The notes: generated by a model not told the origin, from the sequence alone. Positions 26,370 to 35,012 are shown, counted from the first letter of the stretch. The stretch: 64,000 nucleotides of DNA from JBEIQE01 sp040376705 (GCA_040376705.1 JBEIQE010000002.1:248001-312000); one strand, 5' to 3'. Translations and numbers: made by a program.

Positions 26370-27449
26370 TCAGGCGGCAGCCTTGACAGGGGCAGCCTGT
26401 GTTTTGCCAGCCGACTGCAAGTCGGCATAAGCCTCGCCCAGACGGGTGATGATACCTTCTTCGCCCAGACGCAGCCACTTGCGCGGGTCATACAGTTTCT
26501 TGTACGGCGCGCTGGTTTCGGGGTCGATCTGGTACTTGAAGGCCTTGGCGTTCTCGCTCACGAACTTGCCCACGCCTTCGGCAAAGGCAAACTGCGTATC
26601 GGTGTCGATGTTCATCTTGAACACGCCGTACTTGAGGCTCTCGGCAATCTTGTCCTTCTCGCTGCCTGAACCGCCATGGAACACCAGATCGAGCGGGTTG
26701 GGTGCAGTCTTATGCTTCTCCTGCACCAGCGCCTGCGCGTTTTTAAGAATGTCAGGGCGCAGCTTGACGTTGCCCGGCGCATAAACGCCATGCACGTTGC
26801 CGAAGCTGGCGGCGAGCGAGAAATGGCCGATGGGGCTGAGCTCTTCATAAGCGCGCAGGCAGTCTTCCGGCTGGGTGTAGAGCTTGGCGTTGTCGATATC
26901 ATCGCTGCCGACGCCATCTTCCTCGCCGCCGGTTACGCCCAGCTCGATCTCGATGCTCATGCCGATTTTCGCCATGCGGGCAAGCAGACGCTTTGACTCG
27001 GCAAGGTTGAAGTCGATTGGCTCTTCCGAGAGGTCAATCATATGCGGGGTGAACAGCGGCTTGCCGGTTTCCTTATAAAAGGCTTCGCCATGGGTGATGA
27101 GCGCCTCGACCCAGGGGATGAGCTTTTTGTTGGCATGGTCGGTATGCACTACGGCGCAAATGCCATAGGCCTCAGCCAGCAGGTGAATGTGGCGGGCAGC
27201 CGAGACAGCGCCCAGCACCTTGGCCTGAAAACCATCCGGGCAGCCTTTGCCGGCATAGAATTCGGCCCCACCGTTGGAGAGCTGGATGATGATGTCGCTT
27301 TTGTTTTTGGCGGCAGCTTCCATCACGGCGTTGATGGTACCGGAAGAGACCACGTTAACAGCGGGCAGGGCGTAGTGGCCATCTTTGGCGGCTTTCACCA
27401 GCGCGAGATAATCTGCACCTGAAACAACACCGGGTTTAATTGCCATCAT
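26370..27449 (-). CDS. fbaA: Class II fructose-bisphosphate aldolase
   Basis: A 359-residue zinc-dependent aldolase that interconverts fructose 1,6-bisphosphate with DHAP and glyceraldehyde 3-phosphate in glycolysis/gluconeogenesis. Visible landmarks: QLSNGGAEFYAGKG, the metal-binding VVHTDHANKK about residue 109, ELGVTGGEEDGVG, and the phosphate-binding GGSGSEKDKIAES. Length and motif set match the E. coli FbaA subgroup rather than the shorter class IIB enzymes. Start either ATG at 27449 or the next one at 27446. Confidence 0.93.
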   Translation of the reverse strand: MMAIKPGVVSGADYLALVKAAKDGHYALPAVNVVSSGTINAVMEAAAKNKSDIIIQLSNGGAEFYAGKGCPDGFQAKVLGAVSAARHIHLLAEAYGICAVVHTDHANKKLIPWVEALITHGEAFYKETGKPLFTPHMIDLSEEPIDFNLAESKRLLARMAKIGMSIEIELGVTGGEEDGVGSDDIDNAKLYTQPEDCLRAYEELSPIGHFSLAASFGNVHGVYAPGNVKLRPDILKNAQALVQEKHKTAPNPLDLVFHGGSGSEKDKIAESLKYGVFKMNIDTDTQFAFAEGVGKFVSENAKAFKYQIDPETSAPYKKLYDPRKWLRLGEEGIITRLGEAYADLQSAGKTQAAPVKAAA

Positions 27450-27591
27450 AGACCTGCCAGAAAAGTTAATATCGGCCCTGATTATAGGGCGTAAACGCGC
27501 GGTGTCGAGCTTTGCTGTTAACCATGCTTTACGTTGACCTTACGGGCGCCGATTTGGTATTTTGCGGCATCTTTTGAAAAAGGAATTTTGT

Positions 27592-27681
27592 ATGTCGCAA
27601 CCACTCGCGGGCACATTTACGAATTTGGGTCAAAAGACCAAGGATAAAGCCCGCCGCCGCCCCAAGCCGGGGCCGGAGTGG
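27592..27681 (+). repeat. Direct repeat, copy 1 (90 bases, codons 1-30)
   Basis: Matches 28170-28259 with about five mismatches in 90 bases, mostly silent, while the rest of the two genes is clearly diverged. This localised identity points to recent duplication or gene conversion of the N-terminal module. Confidence 0.85.
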
Positions 27682-28161
27682 GGCAAGGCGCTTAATGCGG
27701 CGCGGGTTCAGCTGATGATTGTTTCAGCTAATACAGCCCTGCCAGCATGGGAAGCTTTGTCTAACGGCAGTCCTGTAGCAGCGGCTAAGGCCTGCTATAA
27801 CAGCTATCTGCTGCTTAAAGGCATGCAGAACTACTTTATTACCCGCCGTTCGGCGGATGAAGCTCCATTGCGTGAGCTGCTGGGCGATAGGGCTCCGGCC
27901 AATGATAACCTGCTTACCCTTAACCAGAGTCTGAGTAATTCATTTTCTTTGATGTCTCGTTCACTGTTCTCGAACGTCGCGCAAGGTTTTGCCGAACCTG
28001 CTTTTGATGCTGCGACTGGTCAGACGACACCCTCTTTGATGTTGCAAATGTATGCAGTTGGTATTGTTGTAAGTGGCAGCGTAGGCAAGATGATGCACAC
28101 ACTGCAAAGACGACATGGCCCTCCGCGTATGCCAAGCATCACCGGTAAGCTCAAGCTTTAG
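27592..28161 (+). CDS. Small paralogue 1 with conserved basic N-terminal module
   Basis: A 189-residue protein. The first 30 residues (MSQPLAGTFTNLGQK...RRRPKPGPEW) are almost identical to the next gene, then the two diverge, keeping only YNSYLLLKGMQNY, APLRELLG and APANDNLLTLNQSLSN-like segments. Two hydrophobic stretches (about residues 38-58 and 145-165) could be membrane segments. No family recognised. The very well conserved N terminus suggests a sorting or secretion signal or a binding site. The ATG at 27592 has AAAAAGGAA upstream. Confidence 0.65.
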   Translation: MSQPLAGTFTNLGQKTKDKARRRPKPGPEWGKALNAARVQLMIVSANTALPAWEALSNGSPVAAAKACYNSYLLLKGMQNYFITRRSADEAPLRELLGDRAPANDNLLTLNQSLSNSFSLMSRSLFSNVAQGFAEPAFDAATGQTTPSLMLQMYAVGIVVSGSVGKMMHTLQRRHGPPRMPSITGKLKL

Positions 28162-28169
28162 GAAATAAG

Positions 28170-28259
28170 ATGTCGCAATCACTCGCTGGCACATTTACGA
28201 ATTTGGGCCAAAAGATCAAGGATAAAGCCCGCCGCCGCCCCAAGCCGGGGCCAGAGTGG
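28170..28259 (+). repeat. Direct repeat, copy 2 (90 bases, codons 1-30)
   Basis: Second copy of the 27592-27681 repeat, at the start of the neighbouring gene. Both copies keep the reading frame. Confidence 0.85.
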
Positions 28260-28760
28260 CAACATCCGATATGGATGGCGCGTTTCCAGATATTCTATAC
28301 GGGCAGTATCTGTGCGATGACTTTTCATAGCGGCATGTCGGGCGGTAGCCCGAGCAGCATGGCGGCTTCGGCCTATAATGCGTATCTTTTCCTCAAAGGG
28401 CTAAGAAATTATCAGGTAACGCTGCAATCGGCTGAGGAAGCGCCACTGCGTGAGTTGCTTGGCGCGAACGCCCCCGCGAACGATAATCTGCTTACCCCCA
28501 ATCAAAGCCTGAGCAACAGCAATATTCTGACCTCGCGTAGCGCCTACTCAATAGCCGCAGACCATCTGGCGATGATTGCTTTTGATGCCGCTACCTATGG
28601 TGTGAATAATACCATTACGTCATTCACGCGGCCCATGACGATATTGATGAATGCTGGCTTGGGCCGTTTCTGGCAGGTTATGAGCAAGCAGAAGGGGCCA
28701 CACAAGTTACCGCCGCTGTTGACACGCAAAAAGCCGCCAACGTCTGGCGGGCCATCATGA
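28170..28760 (+). CDS. Small paralogue 2 with conserved basic N-terminal module
   Basis: A 196-residue protein starting with the same 30-residue module (MSQSLAGTFTNLGQK...PGPEW). The body has its own hydrophobic segment (FQIFYTGSICAMTF) and shares with paralogue 1 AYNAYLFLKGLRNY, EEAPLRELLG and APANDNLLTPNQSLSNS. The C terminus is basic and Pro-rich (KKPPTSGGPS). The gap from paralogue 1 is 8 bases and it overlaps paralogue 3 by 4 bases, so the three form an operon. Function unknown. Confidence 0.65.
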   Translation: MSQSLAGTFTNLGQKIKDKARRRPKPGPEWQHPIWMARFQIFYTGSICAMTFHSGMSGGSPSSMAASAYNAYLFLKGLRNYQVTLQSAEEAPLRELLGANAPANDNLLTPNQSLSNSNILTSRSAYSIAADHLAMIAFDAATYGVNNTITSFTRPMTILMNAGLGRFWQVMSKQKGPHKLPPLLTRKKPPTSGGPS

Positions 28761-29359
28761 GCGCAACAACAGTACCTTCTGCATGGGAAAGTATGGTCGA
28801 AACAGGCAAGCGTTTAGTTACGCGCCGCCGTGGCAGACCGCCCCATGACAGTAAATGGGATAGTCCCAAGCGATATGCACTTGCCGCAGTTCTGGCTAAT
28901 GCCAAATTCAGTTTGGCATTGCCACTTGTTTCGATAGCCATTCCGCATCCACTCTTTTTTGCGGCATGGGGATATAGCTGGTGGGCTGGATATCATGCGG
29001 TGCAGAATGTACGCCGTACCTATAAAGCAGCGCGCATGGAGGCTGAAAGCCGTATTCTCGGGCGCAATCAGTTGCCGCCTGTATTGCCGACTACCCCCAA
29101 GCGCAGCACATCTGACAGCTTTAACAACTTGTCTCATACCATGTTAAGCGTAGGTCTTACTATTTATACACTCCCCCAGATTAGTGGCATGAACTATGAG
29201 CAACAGAAGGAATGTACTGATTTTGCTGGTTTAACGGTAGTCGCTGCAGCATTCGCGCGTGGTATCGGATGGGTATCGCGACTGGGTGATAAAAAAGACG
29301 ACGACCAGCCGCCCAAGCCGCCCCAGAACAGGCCGCCCTCAGCGGGTGGGCCAGCTTAA
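28757..29359 (+). CDS. Small paralogue 3, membrane protein
   Basis: A 200-residue protein, more distant from paralogues 1 and 2. Its N terminus carries a related but not identical basic stretch (KRLVTRRRGRPPHDSKWD). Hydrophobic stretches at about residues 45-75 (ANAKFSLALPLVSIAIPHPLF) and 128-145 could span the membrane. The segment LGRNQLPPVLPTTPKRSTSDSFNNLSHTML occupies the place of the APANDNLLT-NQSLSNS motif. The Pro-rich tail resembles that of paralogue 2. Its stop overlaps the convergent EEP gene by 4 bases. Confidence 0.6.
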   Translation: MSATTVPSAWESMVETGKRLVTRRRGRPPHDSKWDSPKRYALAAVLANAKFSLALPLVSIAIPHPLFFAAWGYSWWAGYHAVQNVRRTYKAARMEAESRILGRNQLPPVLPTTPKRSTSDSFNNLSHTMLSVGLTIYTLPQISGMNYEQQKECTDFAGLTVVAAAFARGIGWVSRLGDKKDDDQPPKPPQNRPPSAGGPA

Positions 29360-30327
29360 GGCGCTTTCACAATCACGGCTTCGAGCGGCAGGTGGTCCGA
29401 CCCGATGTCTGGGCCGTTGCGGTACTGCGTAAACTGATACGGGCCGGTTATGAAAATATGGTCAATCGGCAGGCCCAGCTGCCGCATGAAGCCCGGCCAG
29501 GTGCCATAAAAACTCCCACCTTTGACATGCGGCATGGCCATGATCTGGTTAAGCGGGTAGGCCCATGGCGTTGAGTTGAAATCGCCCACCACCAGCACCG
29601 GAATATTCGCTACCTTCAGGATCTCGATGATTTGCAAAATCGTGGCGGTGTTCCAGCGCGACAGCAGCGGCGATATGGGCGGGGCCGGATGCGTGGCGAC
29701 AATACGGATGCGGCCCAGCGGGGTGATGGCGGTTGCAAAGATGCTGGGCATGGGCACATCCTGCCCCATTTTTACAATCCTGATATTTACCAGCGGCCAG
29801 CGGCTGAGCAGGGCAATGCCGAAGTTATCAGGCTGCGGCTGTTTCACGATATAGCCGAAGGGCAGGTTCCAGCGCTGGAAGATGCCATCCCAGTCGTTGG
29901 AGTATTCGGTGAGGATGGCGATATCGATATAGGTGTTCAGCAGGTAGTTCTGCAGCAGGCTGGGGCTGGCCGGGCTTGAGTAGATATTGGCCGAAACAAC
30001 CTTAAGGCTGGTGCCACTGGCGGCTGGCGTGTTGAGGTCGACATGCGGCATGCGCTCATGGAACTGGAACAGCACCGTTGCATTAACGAGGATGAGCGCC
30101 AGAACCACAGCCATGGCGGTGAATGAGCGGCGATACGCCGCCCACAGGAACAGCAGCCCGAAGATGACGATATAATGCGGGCGGAAATGCGCAAACAAAT
30201 TGAAGAACCAGAGCTTATGCCCGAAGAAGCCAGCGAAGGTGCCAAAGGCAGCCGCTTCGATAATCAGCCGCAGGTCGGATGAAATCTTTTTATAGTTGGC
30301 GTATAGCGATTTGGGTGTTTGCGTCAT
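29356..30327 (-). CDS. Membrane-anchored endonuclease/exonuclease/phosphatase (EEP) family protein
   Basis: A 323-residue protein with two or three N-terminal hydrophobic segments (about residues 20-90) and an EEP domain from about residue 105. Catalytic landmarks: VVSANIYS at the start, the later ATHPAPPISP, GDFNSTPW (metal/His-Asp site), LPIDHIF and the C-terminal GSDHLPL. Members cleave phosphodiesters or phosphomonoesters of nucleic acids, phospholipids or inositol phosphates; anchoring outside the membrane favours a lipid or extracellular DNA substrate (inference). Translationally coupled to the SPFH-like gene (4-base overlap). Confidence 0.82.
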   Translation of the reverse strand: MTQTPKSLYANYKKISSDLRLIIEAAAFGTFAGFFGHKLWFFNLFAHFRPHYIVIFGLLFLWAAYRRSFTAMAVVLALILVNATVLFQFHERMPHVDLNTPAASGTSLKVVSANIYSSPASPSLLQNYLLNTYIDIAILTEYSNDWDGIFQRWNLPFGYIVKQPQPDNFGIALLSRWPLVNIRIVKMGQDVPMPSIFATAITPLGRIRIVATHPAPPISPLLSRWNTATILQIIEILKVANIPVLVVGDFNSTPWAYPLNQIMAMPHVKGGSFYGTWPGFMRQLGLPIDHIFITGPYQFTQYRNGPDIGSDHLPLEAVIVKAP

Positions 30328-30839
30328 GAGTAGCGGGGCGAACGCACGGCCACAGTTTTTACATCGATAATCTCCAGCCCGTATTCGCTGGCGTCTTTGT
30401 TCATCGCGGCCAGCAGGGCGTTTACATCCATAAACGGTTCGCGCAGGGCGTCTTGCAGCGGCAGGTTCATGAAATGGGCCTTGAGGTGTGCACAGACGAT
30501 GGTAACCAGCATGCGCTCTGGATGGGTGGTTTTGTAATGCGCCGCAGCAGGCTGGCGAATGGCGTAACGCACATCAACATCAATCTCGAGCGGGTGATTA
30601 TCAGCTGATTTTCCATCTGGCAGCGTGGCGCCAACCTGCCATTCGCCGGTTTCGATTTTAGCGCCAATACCATCGAGAAACGGCACGAGAAAATGGATGC
30701 CGGGCTGGAGTTCGCGCATGTAGCGGCCCAAGCGCTCGTGCAGCCAGACCTGCCCTGCGGGCACGCGTTTCATGCTTTGGGCCAGAAGCGTAAGGCTGAA
30801 CACGATAAACATAATCAGGATAATCATGTAAATCGTCAT
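30324..30839 (-). CDS. Short SPFH-domain protein
   Basis: A 171-residue protein: one N-terminal membrane segment (MTIYMIILIMFIVFSLTLLA) followed by a partial SPFH domain (VWLHERLGRYMRELQPGIHFLVPFLDGIG). It lacks the long coiled coil of complete stomatin/prohibitin proteins such as the one at 23107-24114. The ending EYGLEIIDVKTVAVRSPRYS corresponds to the end of the SPFH core, so it may be a natural minimal form. It overlaps the EEP gene by 4 bases, suggesting a membrane complex with it. Confidence 0.75.
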   Translation of the reverse strand: MTIYMIILIMFIVFSLTLLAQSMKRVPAGQVWLHERLGRYMRELQPGIHFLVPFLDGIGAKIETGEWQVGATLPDGKSADNHPLEIDVDVRYAIRQPAAAHYKTTHPERMLVTIVCAHLKAHFMNLPLQDALREPFMDVNALLAAMNKDASEYGLEIIDVKTVAVRSPRYS

Positions 30840-30890
30840 GCGGCCTCCGGTAAAATGCAGGCTCAGCCTATAACAACTATACCCGAAAAA

Positions 30891-31922
30891 CTAGAGCGAG
30901 CTGGCAGCTGCCGCTTGCGAGGCGTTGATGATGCTCTCGGAGGTGAACAGGCTGATGTTGCCGTTGCTATGCGCGCAAACAAGGTTGCGGCCATCCGGCG
31001 ACCAGGCCAGCGCGGCCACGCTTTCGCCATTAGGCGGGAGCAGCTCAATCGGCAAGCGGTCTTCAAGCAACGCCAGGATTACGCGGCCCGAGGCGTAACC
31101 AGCAGCGGTCATATCATCCTTCGGGTGGGCGGCGACAACTGTAACCGGTGCCCCTTCGGGTATGCCTAAAACCAGTGGCGGCTTGCCTTGCGGGCCGGTG
31201 CCCTGGAACGGCCAGCAGATCACCTGCTCGGCGCCTGATGTGACCAGCCACTTGCCGCGATACGAGAAACTCATGGAATGGATTTTATTGGGATAGCCCG
31301 CCATGCGCAGCTCGCCCATGTCTTTCATGCGCCAGCCGTGCAGGGCGTTTTCCTGCATCGAGGTCATGACGTAATCCCCATTCGGGTGCCACAGGGTGTG
31401 CAGGTGCGAGCCCTTCCACTCAAGAATCTGCGGCTTCGCTTCTTTGCTGTTGGTCCACCACAGCGACAGGCCATTGTAATGCGCGACCGCCAACCGCTTG
31501 CCATTCGGCGCAAAGGCGAGGCCGCCCACGCTGCTGGGGTGGGTGAAGGGCTCATCGCGGCCAATCAGGTAAACATTCTTGCCGCAGCTATAGGCTCGTA
31601 ACTTTTCATTCGCTGCAACGTGATCAATCCACTTGCCCTTCTGTGCGGCAATTTCGGTGGGGACGTTGTTCCAGCCGAAATGCACCACACGGCCATCATC
31701 GCCCGAGCTTAAAAACGTCAGGCCATCGCCATCAAGGCACATGGAGAGCGGCGAGCTGTTGGGGTGGGCGTTTACGCGTTTGTCCTCACCGGTATCGAGA
31801 TTGAGCAGCTGCACCGTACCATCGAGCAGGGCTACGGCGGCAATACGGCCATCGGTAGTAAAGAGCGCGCTATGCACACCCTCGTTCAGGGCCCAGCTTT
31901 TATCAACGGCGGAAGACTGCAT
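30891..31922 (-). CDS. WD40-repeat protein
   Basis: A 343-residue beta-propeller with about seven degenerate WD40 repeats; recurring SW/AFSPDGK-like blades include GLAFAPNGKRLAVAHYNG, HTLWHPNGDYVMTS and ALAWSPDGRNLVCAHSNG. No signal peptide, so cytoplasmic. WD40 proteins of this size often accompany CobW-type GTPases in Alphaproteobacteria; such a GTPase lies 0.8 kb upstream on the same strand, with one unrelated gene between. A scaffold role is likely; partners are unknown. Confidence 0.85.
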   Translation of the reverse strand: MQSSAVDKSWALNEGVHSALFTTDGRIAAVALLDGTVQLLNLDTGEDKRVNAHPNSSPLSMCLDGDGLTFLSSGDDGRVVHFGWNNVPTEIAAQKGKWIDHVAANEKLRAYSCGKNVYLIGRDEPFTHPSSVGGLAFAPNGKRLAVAHYNGLSLWWTNSKEAKPQILEWKGSHLHTLWHPNGDYVMTSMQENALHGWRMKDMGELRMAGYPNKIHSMSFSYRGKWLVTSGAEQVICWPFQGTGPQGKPPLVLGIPEGAPVTVVAAHPKDDMTAAGYASGRVILALLEDRLPIELLPPNGESVAALAWSPDGRNLVCAHSNGNISLFTSESIINASQAAAASSL

Positions 31923-32003
31923 GGTAAGAACTCAAGTTTGTTAACAAAACAGGGCCCTTGATAGCACCTGCTGGCCGTGAATGCCAGATGCGCCGATGGG
32001 TGG

Positions 32004-32450
32004 TTACGCAGGTTTTTTGAGCAGAGCGAGGCGGATGAAGCGGTAGCACTTATAAGCGCCAAGGCCAGTGATGGGAAGGAATAGGCCGAATATCATAAAG
32101 CCCGAATACTTACCTTCTATAGCATTAGAAACGGCAGCAATGAGTATGAGTCCCATAATTAAAAGCCCGATTACGCCAGTAACAAACATCGGCAGCATGA
32201 ATGGCCAGAGGCGGCACCAGTTTCGTTCATCAATAAAAGCGATGATGTAGAGGCTGAGCAGTGATAGAGGCAGAACAAACATCGACGGTATTTTATCGCT
32301 GAGCAGCATATATCCCAAAGGACCAGTATTCACATTGAATGCTGCTAGGCCTAAGAAGGCGAAAAACACTAAAGGCAAGTTTAGCAATAGAATGAGTAGT
32401 TCTATCCGCTCTAAGCTGGTCTTACTGGGTGCTTTAAGGGTAATGGGCAT
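32004..32450 (-). CDS. Small four-helix membrane protein
   Basis: A 148-residue integral membrane protein with four predicted segments: about residues 15-38, 49-75, 82-110 and 115-143. No recognised family. Slightly AT-rich. Flanked downstream by the WD40 gene and upstream by the palindromic repeats. Confidence 0.65.
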   Translation of the reverse strand: MPITLKAPSKTSLERIELLILLLNLPLVFFAFLGLAAFNVNTGPLGYMLLSDKIPSMFVLPLSLLSLYIIAFIDERNWCRLWPFMLPMFVTGVIGLLIMGLILIAAVSNAIEGKYSGFMIFGLFLPITGLGAYKCYRFIRLALLKKPA

Positions 32451-32542
32451 TACGCAGCCTTCGCTTTCCCGCTTATTATATAAAACCTGAGTGAGAAGCG
32501 GAAGCGCGAAGGTGTGGGCTTGGTTGCAATTTATTATGCGTC

Positions 32543-32562
32543 ATGCCAGCGAAAGCTGGCAT
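32543..32562. repeat. Palindromic repeat unit 1
   Basis: A perfect 8-base stem with GAAA loop (ATGCCAGC...GCTGGCAT). First of three palindromes within 150 bases that share the core AGCGAAAGCT or its complement. Confidence 0.75.
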
Positions 32563-32606
32563 CTTATAGTTCGATTAAGAGTGGTCTCATTTGAAACGAT
32601 AATAAG

Positions 32607-32626
32607 ACCCCAGCTTTCGCTGGGGT
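32607..32626. repeat. Palindromic repeat unit 2
   Basis: A perfect 8-base stem with TTTC loop (ACCCCAGC...GCTGGGGT), the inverted orientation of unit 1's core, followed by TGACG. Confidence 0.75.
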
Positions 32627-32664
32627 GACGATTGTGATTACAGATGATTGTTGAGCGGTAAAGG

Positions 32665-32694
32665 GTGTCATTCCCGCTTTCGCGGGAATGACAC
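32665..32694. repeat. Palindromic repeat unit 3
   Basis: A 13-base perfect stem with TTTC loop (GTGTCATTCCCGC...GCGGGAATGACAC), 9 bases from the stop of the CobW-type gene, so it may also end that transcript. The GTCATTCCCGC form is a common dispersed repeat in proteobacteria. Confidence 0.75.
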
Positions 32695-32703
32695 TTAACG
32701 GAA

Positions 32704-33804
32704 CTACGCCACGCAAGCCTCAAAGCCTTGCTTGAATTCGGCTTCATCGAGTTTGCGGCCGATGAACACGAGGCGCGAGTGCTTGGAATCATTAGCCGGC
32801 CAAGCGCCGCTGGGCTGGCCTTCCATGATCATGTGCACACCTTGCACCACAAAGCGCTCAGGAATGCCGCGCAGGTTGAGGATGCCCTTATAGCGCAGCA
32901 GGTCCTGCCCCTTGGTGGCGATCAACTTCTGCATCCAGTCGTTGAACTTGTTGGCATCGAGCGGCTTTTCGCTATGCAGCGAGATTGAATGCACGGTTAC
33001 ATCGTGGCGCGCATGCGCGTGGCCATGATGGTCGTGCCCATGATCGTGATGATCATGCCCATGATTGCAGTGCTCGCCGTGCACATGGTCGTGCCCGCAA
33101 TGCTCGTCATGCACGTGGCTGGCATGAGCATGATCGTGGTGATCGTGCGCATGCTCTTCTTCAACCTTCAGGAACTGCGGCTTGAGGTCGAGGATACGGT
33201 CGAGGTCGAACGCACCGCGGTCGAGAATTTCCTTCAGATCAACATTGCAGCGCTCGGTCTCGATCAGTTTGGCGTAGGGGTTGATGAGATGGATGCGGGT
33301 TTTAATCAGCATCAGCTCGGTCTTGCTCACCAGATCAATCTTGTTGAGGATGATGATATCGGCAAAGGCCACTTGCTCTTCGGCCTCGGGCGCATCGCCA
33401 AGGCGCTGGCTAAGGTGGCGCGCATCAACCACGGTGATGATGCTGTCGAGCTTGGCGCCGGCCTGAATATCCGGGTCGACAAAGAAGGTCTGGGCTACCG
33501 GGCCGGGGTCGGCCAGACCTGTGGTTTCGATGATGATACCATCGAACTTGCCCTTGCGCTTGAGCAGGTTGCCCAGAATGCGGATGAGGTCGCCACGCAC
33601 GCGGCAGCAGATGCAGCCGTTGTTCATCTCGAACACTTCTTCGTCGGCACCGACCACAAGGTCGTTATCGATACCGGTTTCGCCGAATTCGTTGATGATA
33701 ACAGCGTACTTCTTGCCGTGGTTCTCGGACAGGATGCGGCTGAGCAGCGTGGTTTTGCCAGCGCCAAGGTAGCCGGTGAGAACGGTAACGGGGATCTTAT
33801 CCAT
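32704..33804 (-). CDS. CobW/COG0523-type G3E GTPase (metal chaperone)
   Basis: A 366-residue protein. The P-loop is GYLGAGKTTLL at residues about 11-20; the metal-binding NNGCICCRVRGDLIRIL (CxCC) follows at about residue 60; NKIDLVS is the G4 motif. A His/Asp-rich loop (HDHHDHAHA and similar, about residues 215-265) precedes the C-terminal CobW_C domain (VHSISLHSEKPLD...). This layout fits zinc-linked COG0523 proteins such as ZigA/YeiR, which deliver metal to client enzymes. Start at 33804: the RBS AAGGAG is directly upstream and PVTVLTGYLGAG begins immediately; a longer upstream frame is not coding-like. Confidence 0.9.
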   Translation of the reverse strand: MDKIPVTVLTGYLGAGKTTLLSRILSENHGKKYAVIINEFGETGIDNDLVVGADEEVFEMNNGCICCRVRGDLIRILGNLLKRKGKFDGIIIETTGLADPGPVAQTFFVDPDIQAGAKLDSIITVVDARHLSQRLGDAPEAEEQVAFADIIILNKIDLVSKTELMLIKTRIHLINPYAKLIETERCNVDLKEILDRGAFDLDRILDLKPQFLKVEEEHAHDHHDHAHASHVHDEHCGHDHVHGEHCNHGHDHHDHGHDHHGHAHARHDVTVHSISLHSEKPLDANKFNDWMQKLIATKGQDLLRYKGILNLRGIPERFVVQGVHMIMEGQPSGAWPANDSKHSRLVFIGRKLDEAEFKQGFEACVA

Positions 33805-33978
33805 GAATAACTCCTTAACAATCCGGCCCTTATATAGGCAGTGCAGCACAGAAAAGCAAATATTCCTGTGCCTCGCCAGCACCCAGCCAGCACTTTGATC
33901 TAAAATATTTATTTGGTATATTGATATGCAAGTGCGAGATACCTGATACTGAAGGCAGGGGCGGCTTATGGAGATAAC

Positions 33979-34302
33979 ATGATCAACGAAGACGGCAATA
34001 ATCCACGCTTGCAAAAGCAGTTTACCGACCAGATCGACCATATTGTCCACGATACCAACCGCGAGGTCATTCACGCGGTTATCCCCAAGCTCGACCGCGA
34101 GACTTTCGCCAAAATGGCCCATGGCGTGGCCACCTTGCGCGTGAAGTATATCGCCGCTGCCGTGCAGCTCTCGACCCAGCCGTTCAGCTCCGAGCAGGCG
34201 GCGCAGCTCAAGTTCCACCGCGAGAACTTCGAGGAATCGCGCTCGGCGTTTGATGCTGTAAAGCGCGCCATCATCCGCGGGTATATCGACCTCGCGGTCT
34301 AG
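33979..34302 (+). CDS. Hypothetical protein
   Basis: A 107-residue, mostly helical protein without signal peptide. Recognisable pieces: FTDQIDHIVHDTNREVIHAVIPKLDRE and AAQLKFHRENFEESRSAF. The C terminus IIRGYIDLAV is repeated as a stub at 35041-35073. No family recognised. Confidence 0.6.
   Translation: MINEDGNNPRLQKQFTDQIDHIVHDTNREVIHAVIPKLDRETFAKMAHGVATLRVKYIAAAVQLSTQPFSSEQAAQLKFHRENFEESRSAFDAVKRAIIRGYIDLAV
34269..34302 (+). repeat. Source copy of a short tail duplication
   Basis: The last 34 bases of the gene at 33979 match 35039-35073 with three or four mismatches. Confidence 0.7.
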
Positions 34303-34448
34303 GCGATATTTTAATCTCTCCTAAGGGAAAAAATTCCTATAATCTCCCTGATTTGTCATTGGAAAGACTGAGCGGGATGTGCTCATTCGGCTAACCCATG
34401 ACTTTAAAATCTAATCGTTGGTCAACCAGCCTGTATTGGAGATGACTT

Positions 34449-35012
34449 ATGGTGCGTAATGGATATCGCAAAGGTTTTAACCTTGTAGAAATGGCGATCG
34501 TGATGGCCGTAATCAGTTTGGTTGTCTCGGGTATCTGGTATGGCCTCACGCAGTATAAAAGTCAGAAGTCGGGCGCCGACTTCTCGCAGAAGCTGGTGAT
34601 GATTCAGAGCGCTATTGAAAATCTCTTCCCGGTACATGGTATTGATAGTGATGTAACGATGGCTTCGCTTATTTCGCTTGGCGTATTTCCCGGAGATATG
34701 GTTGTGAACGGAAAAGTCTTCACACCGTGGGGCGAAGAGCTGACACTTGGAGGCGTGGCTCCTGATGGCGAGACGATAGGCTTTAACGTCGATTGGCAGG
34801 GTGATGCCAGCGTCTGCATTGGCATCAGTCAGGCTCTGGCTTCAGCAGGATTTGTAGGTTTTGTTGACAGTATGAATGCGGGTGCCGATCCGCAGGGTGG
34901 GCAGATAGGTTCGGCTAATGATTTTGCGGGTTCTTCTAATTATTGCGAGCAGTCCTCTCAGCATACAATCAACCGCGAGATGAGCTTCGTGATACCCAGA
35001 AGAACAAACTAG
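34449..35012 (+). CDS. Type IV pilin-like protein (PilS type)
   Basis: A 187-residue prepilin-like protein. After a short basic leader, cleavage is expected at G/F in KGFNLVEMAIVMAVISLVV, where the Glu at +5 and the hydrophobic helix (FNLVEMAIVMAVISLVVSGI) are the type IV pilin hallmarks. The globular part has KLVMIQSAIENLFP, VFPGDMVVNG and FTPWGEELTLGG, as in PilS-like pilins, and two Cys (CIGIS and NYCEQ) that could form the C-terminal disulfide. No pilus machinery genes are adjacent. Confidence 0.75.
   Translation: MVRNGYRKGFNLVEMAIVMAVISLVVSGIWYGLTQYKSQKSGADFSQKLVMIQSAIENLFPVHGIDSDVTMASLISLGVFPGDMVVNGKVFTPWGEELTLGGVAPDGETIGFNVDWQGDASVCIGISQALASAGFVGFVDSMNAGADPQGGQIGSANDFAGSSNYCEQSSQHTINREMSFVIPRRTN

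Noticed and set aside
32989..33150. Tandem repeat-like GATCATG/CATGATC stretch, considered as repeat or CRISPR
   Set aside because: It encodes the His/Asp-rich loop of the CobW-type GTPase; the repetition is due to CAT/CAC/GAT codons.
33805..34218. N-terminal extension of the CobW-type GTPase
   Set aside because: The frame upstream of 33804 is antisense to the 33979 gene and the P-loop begins right after the RBS-supported ATG.
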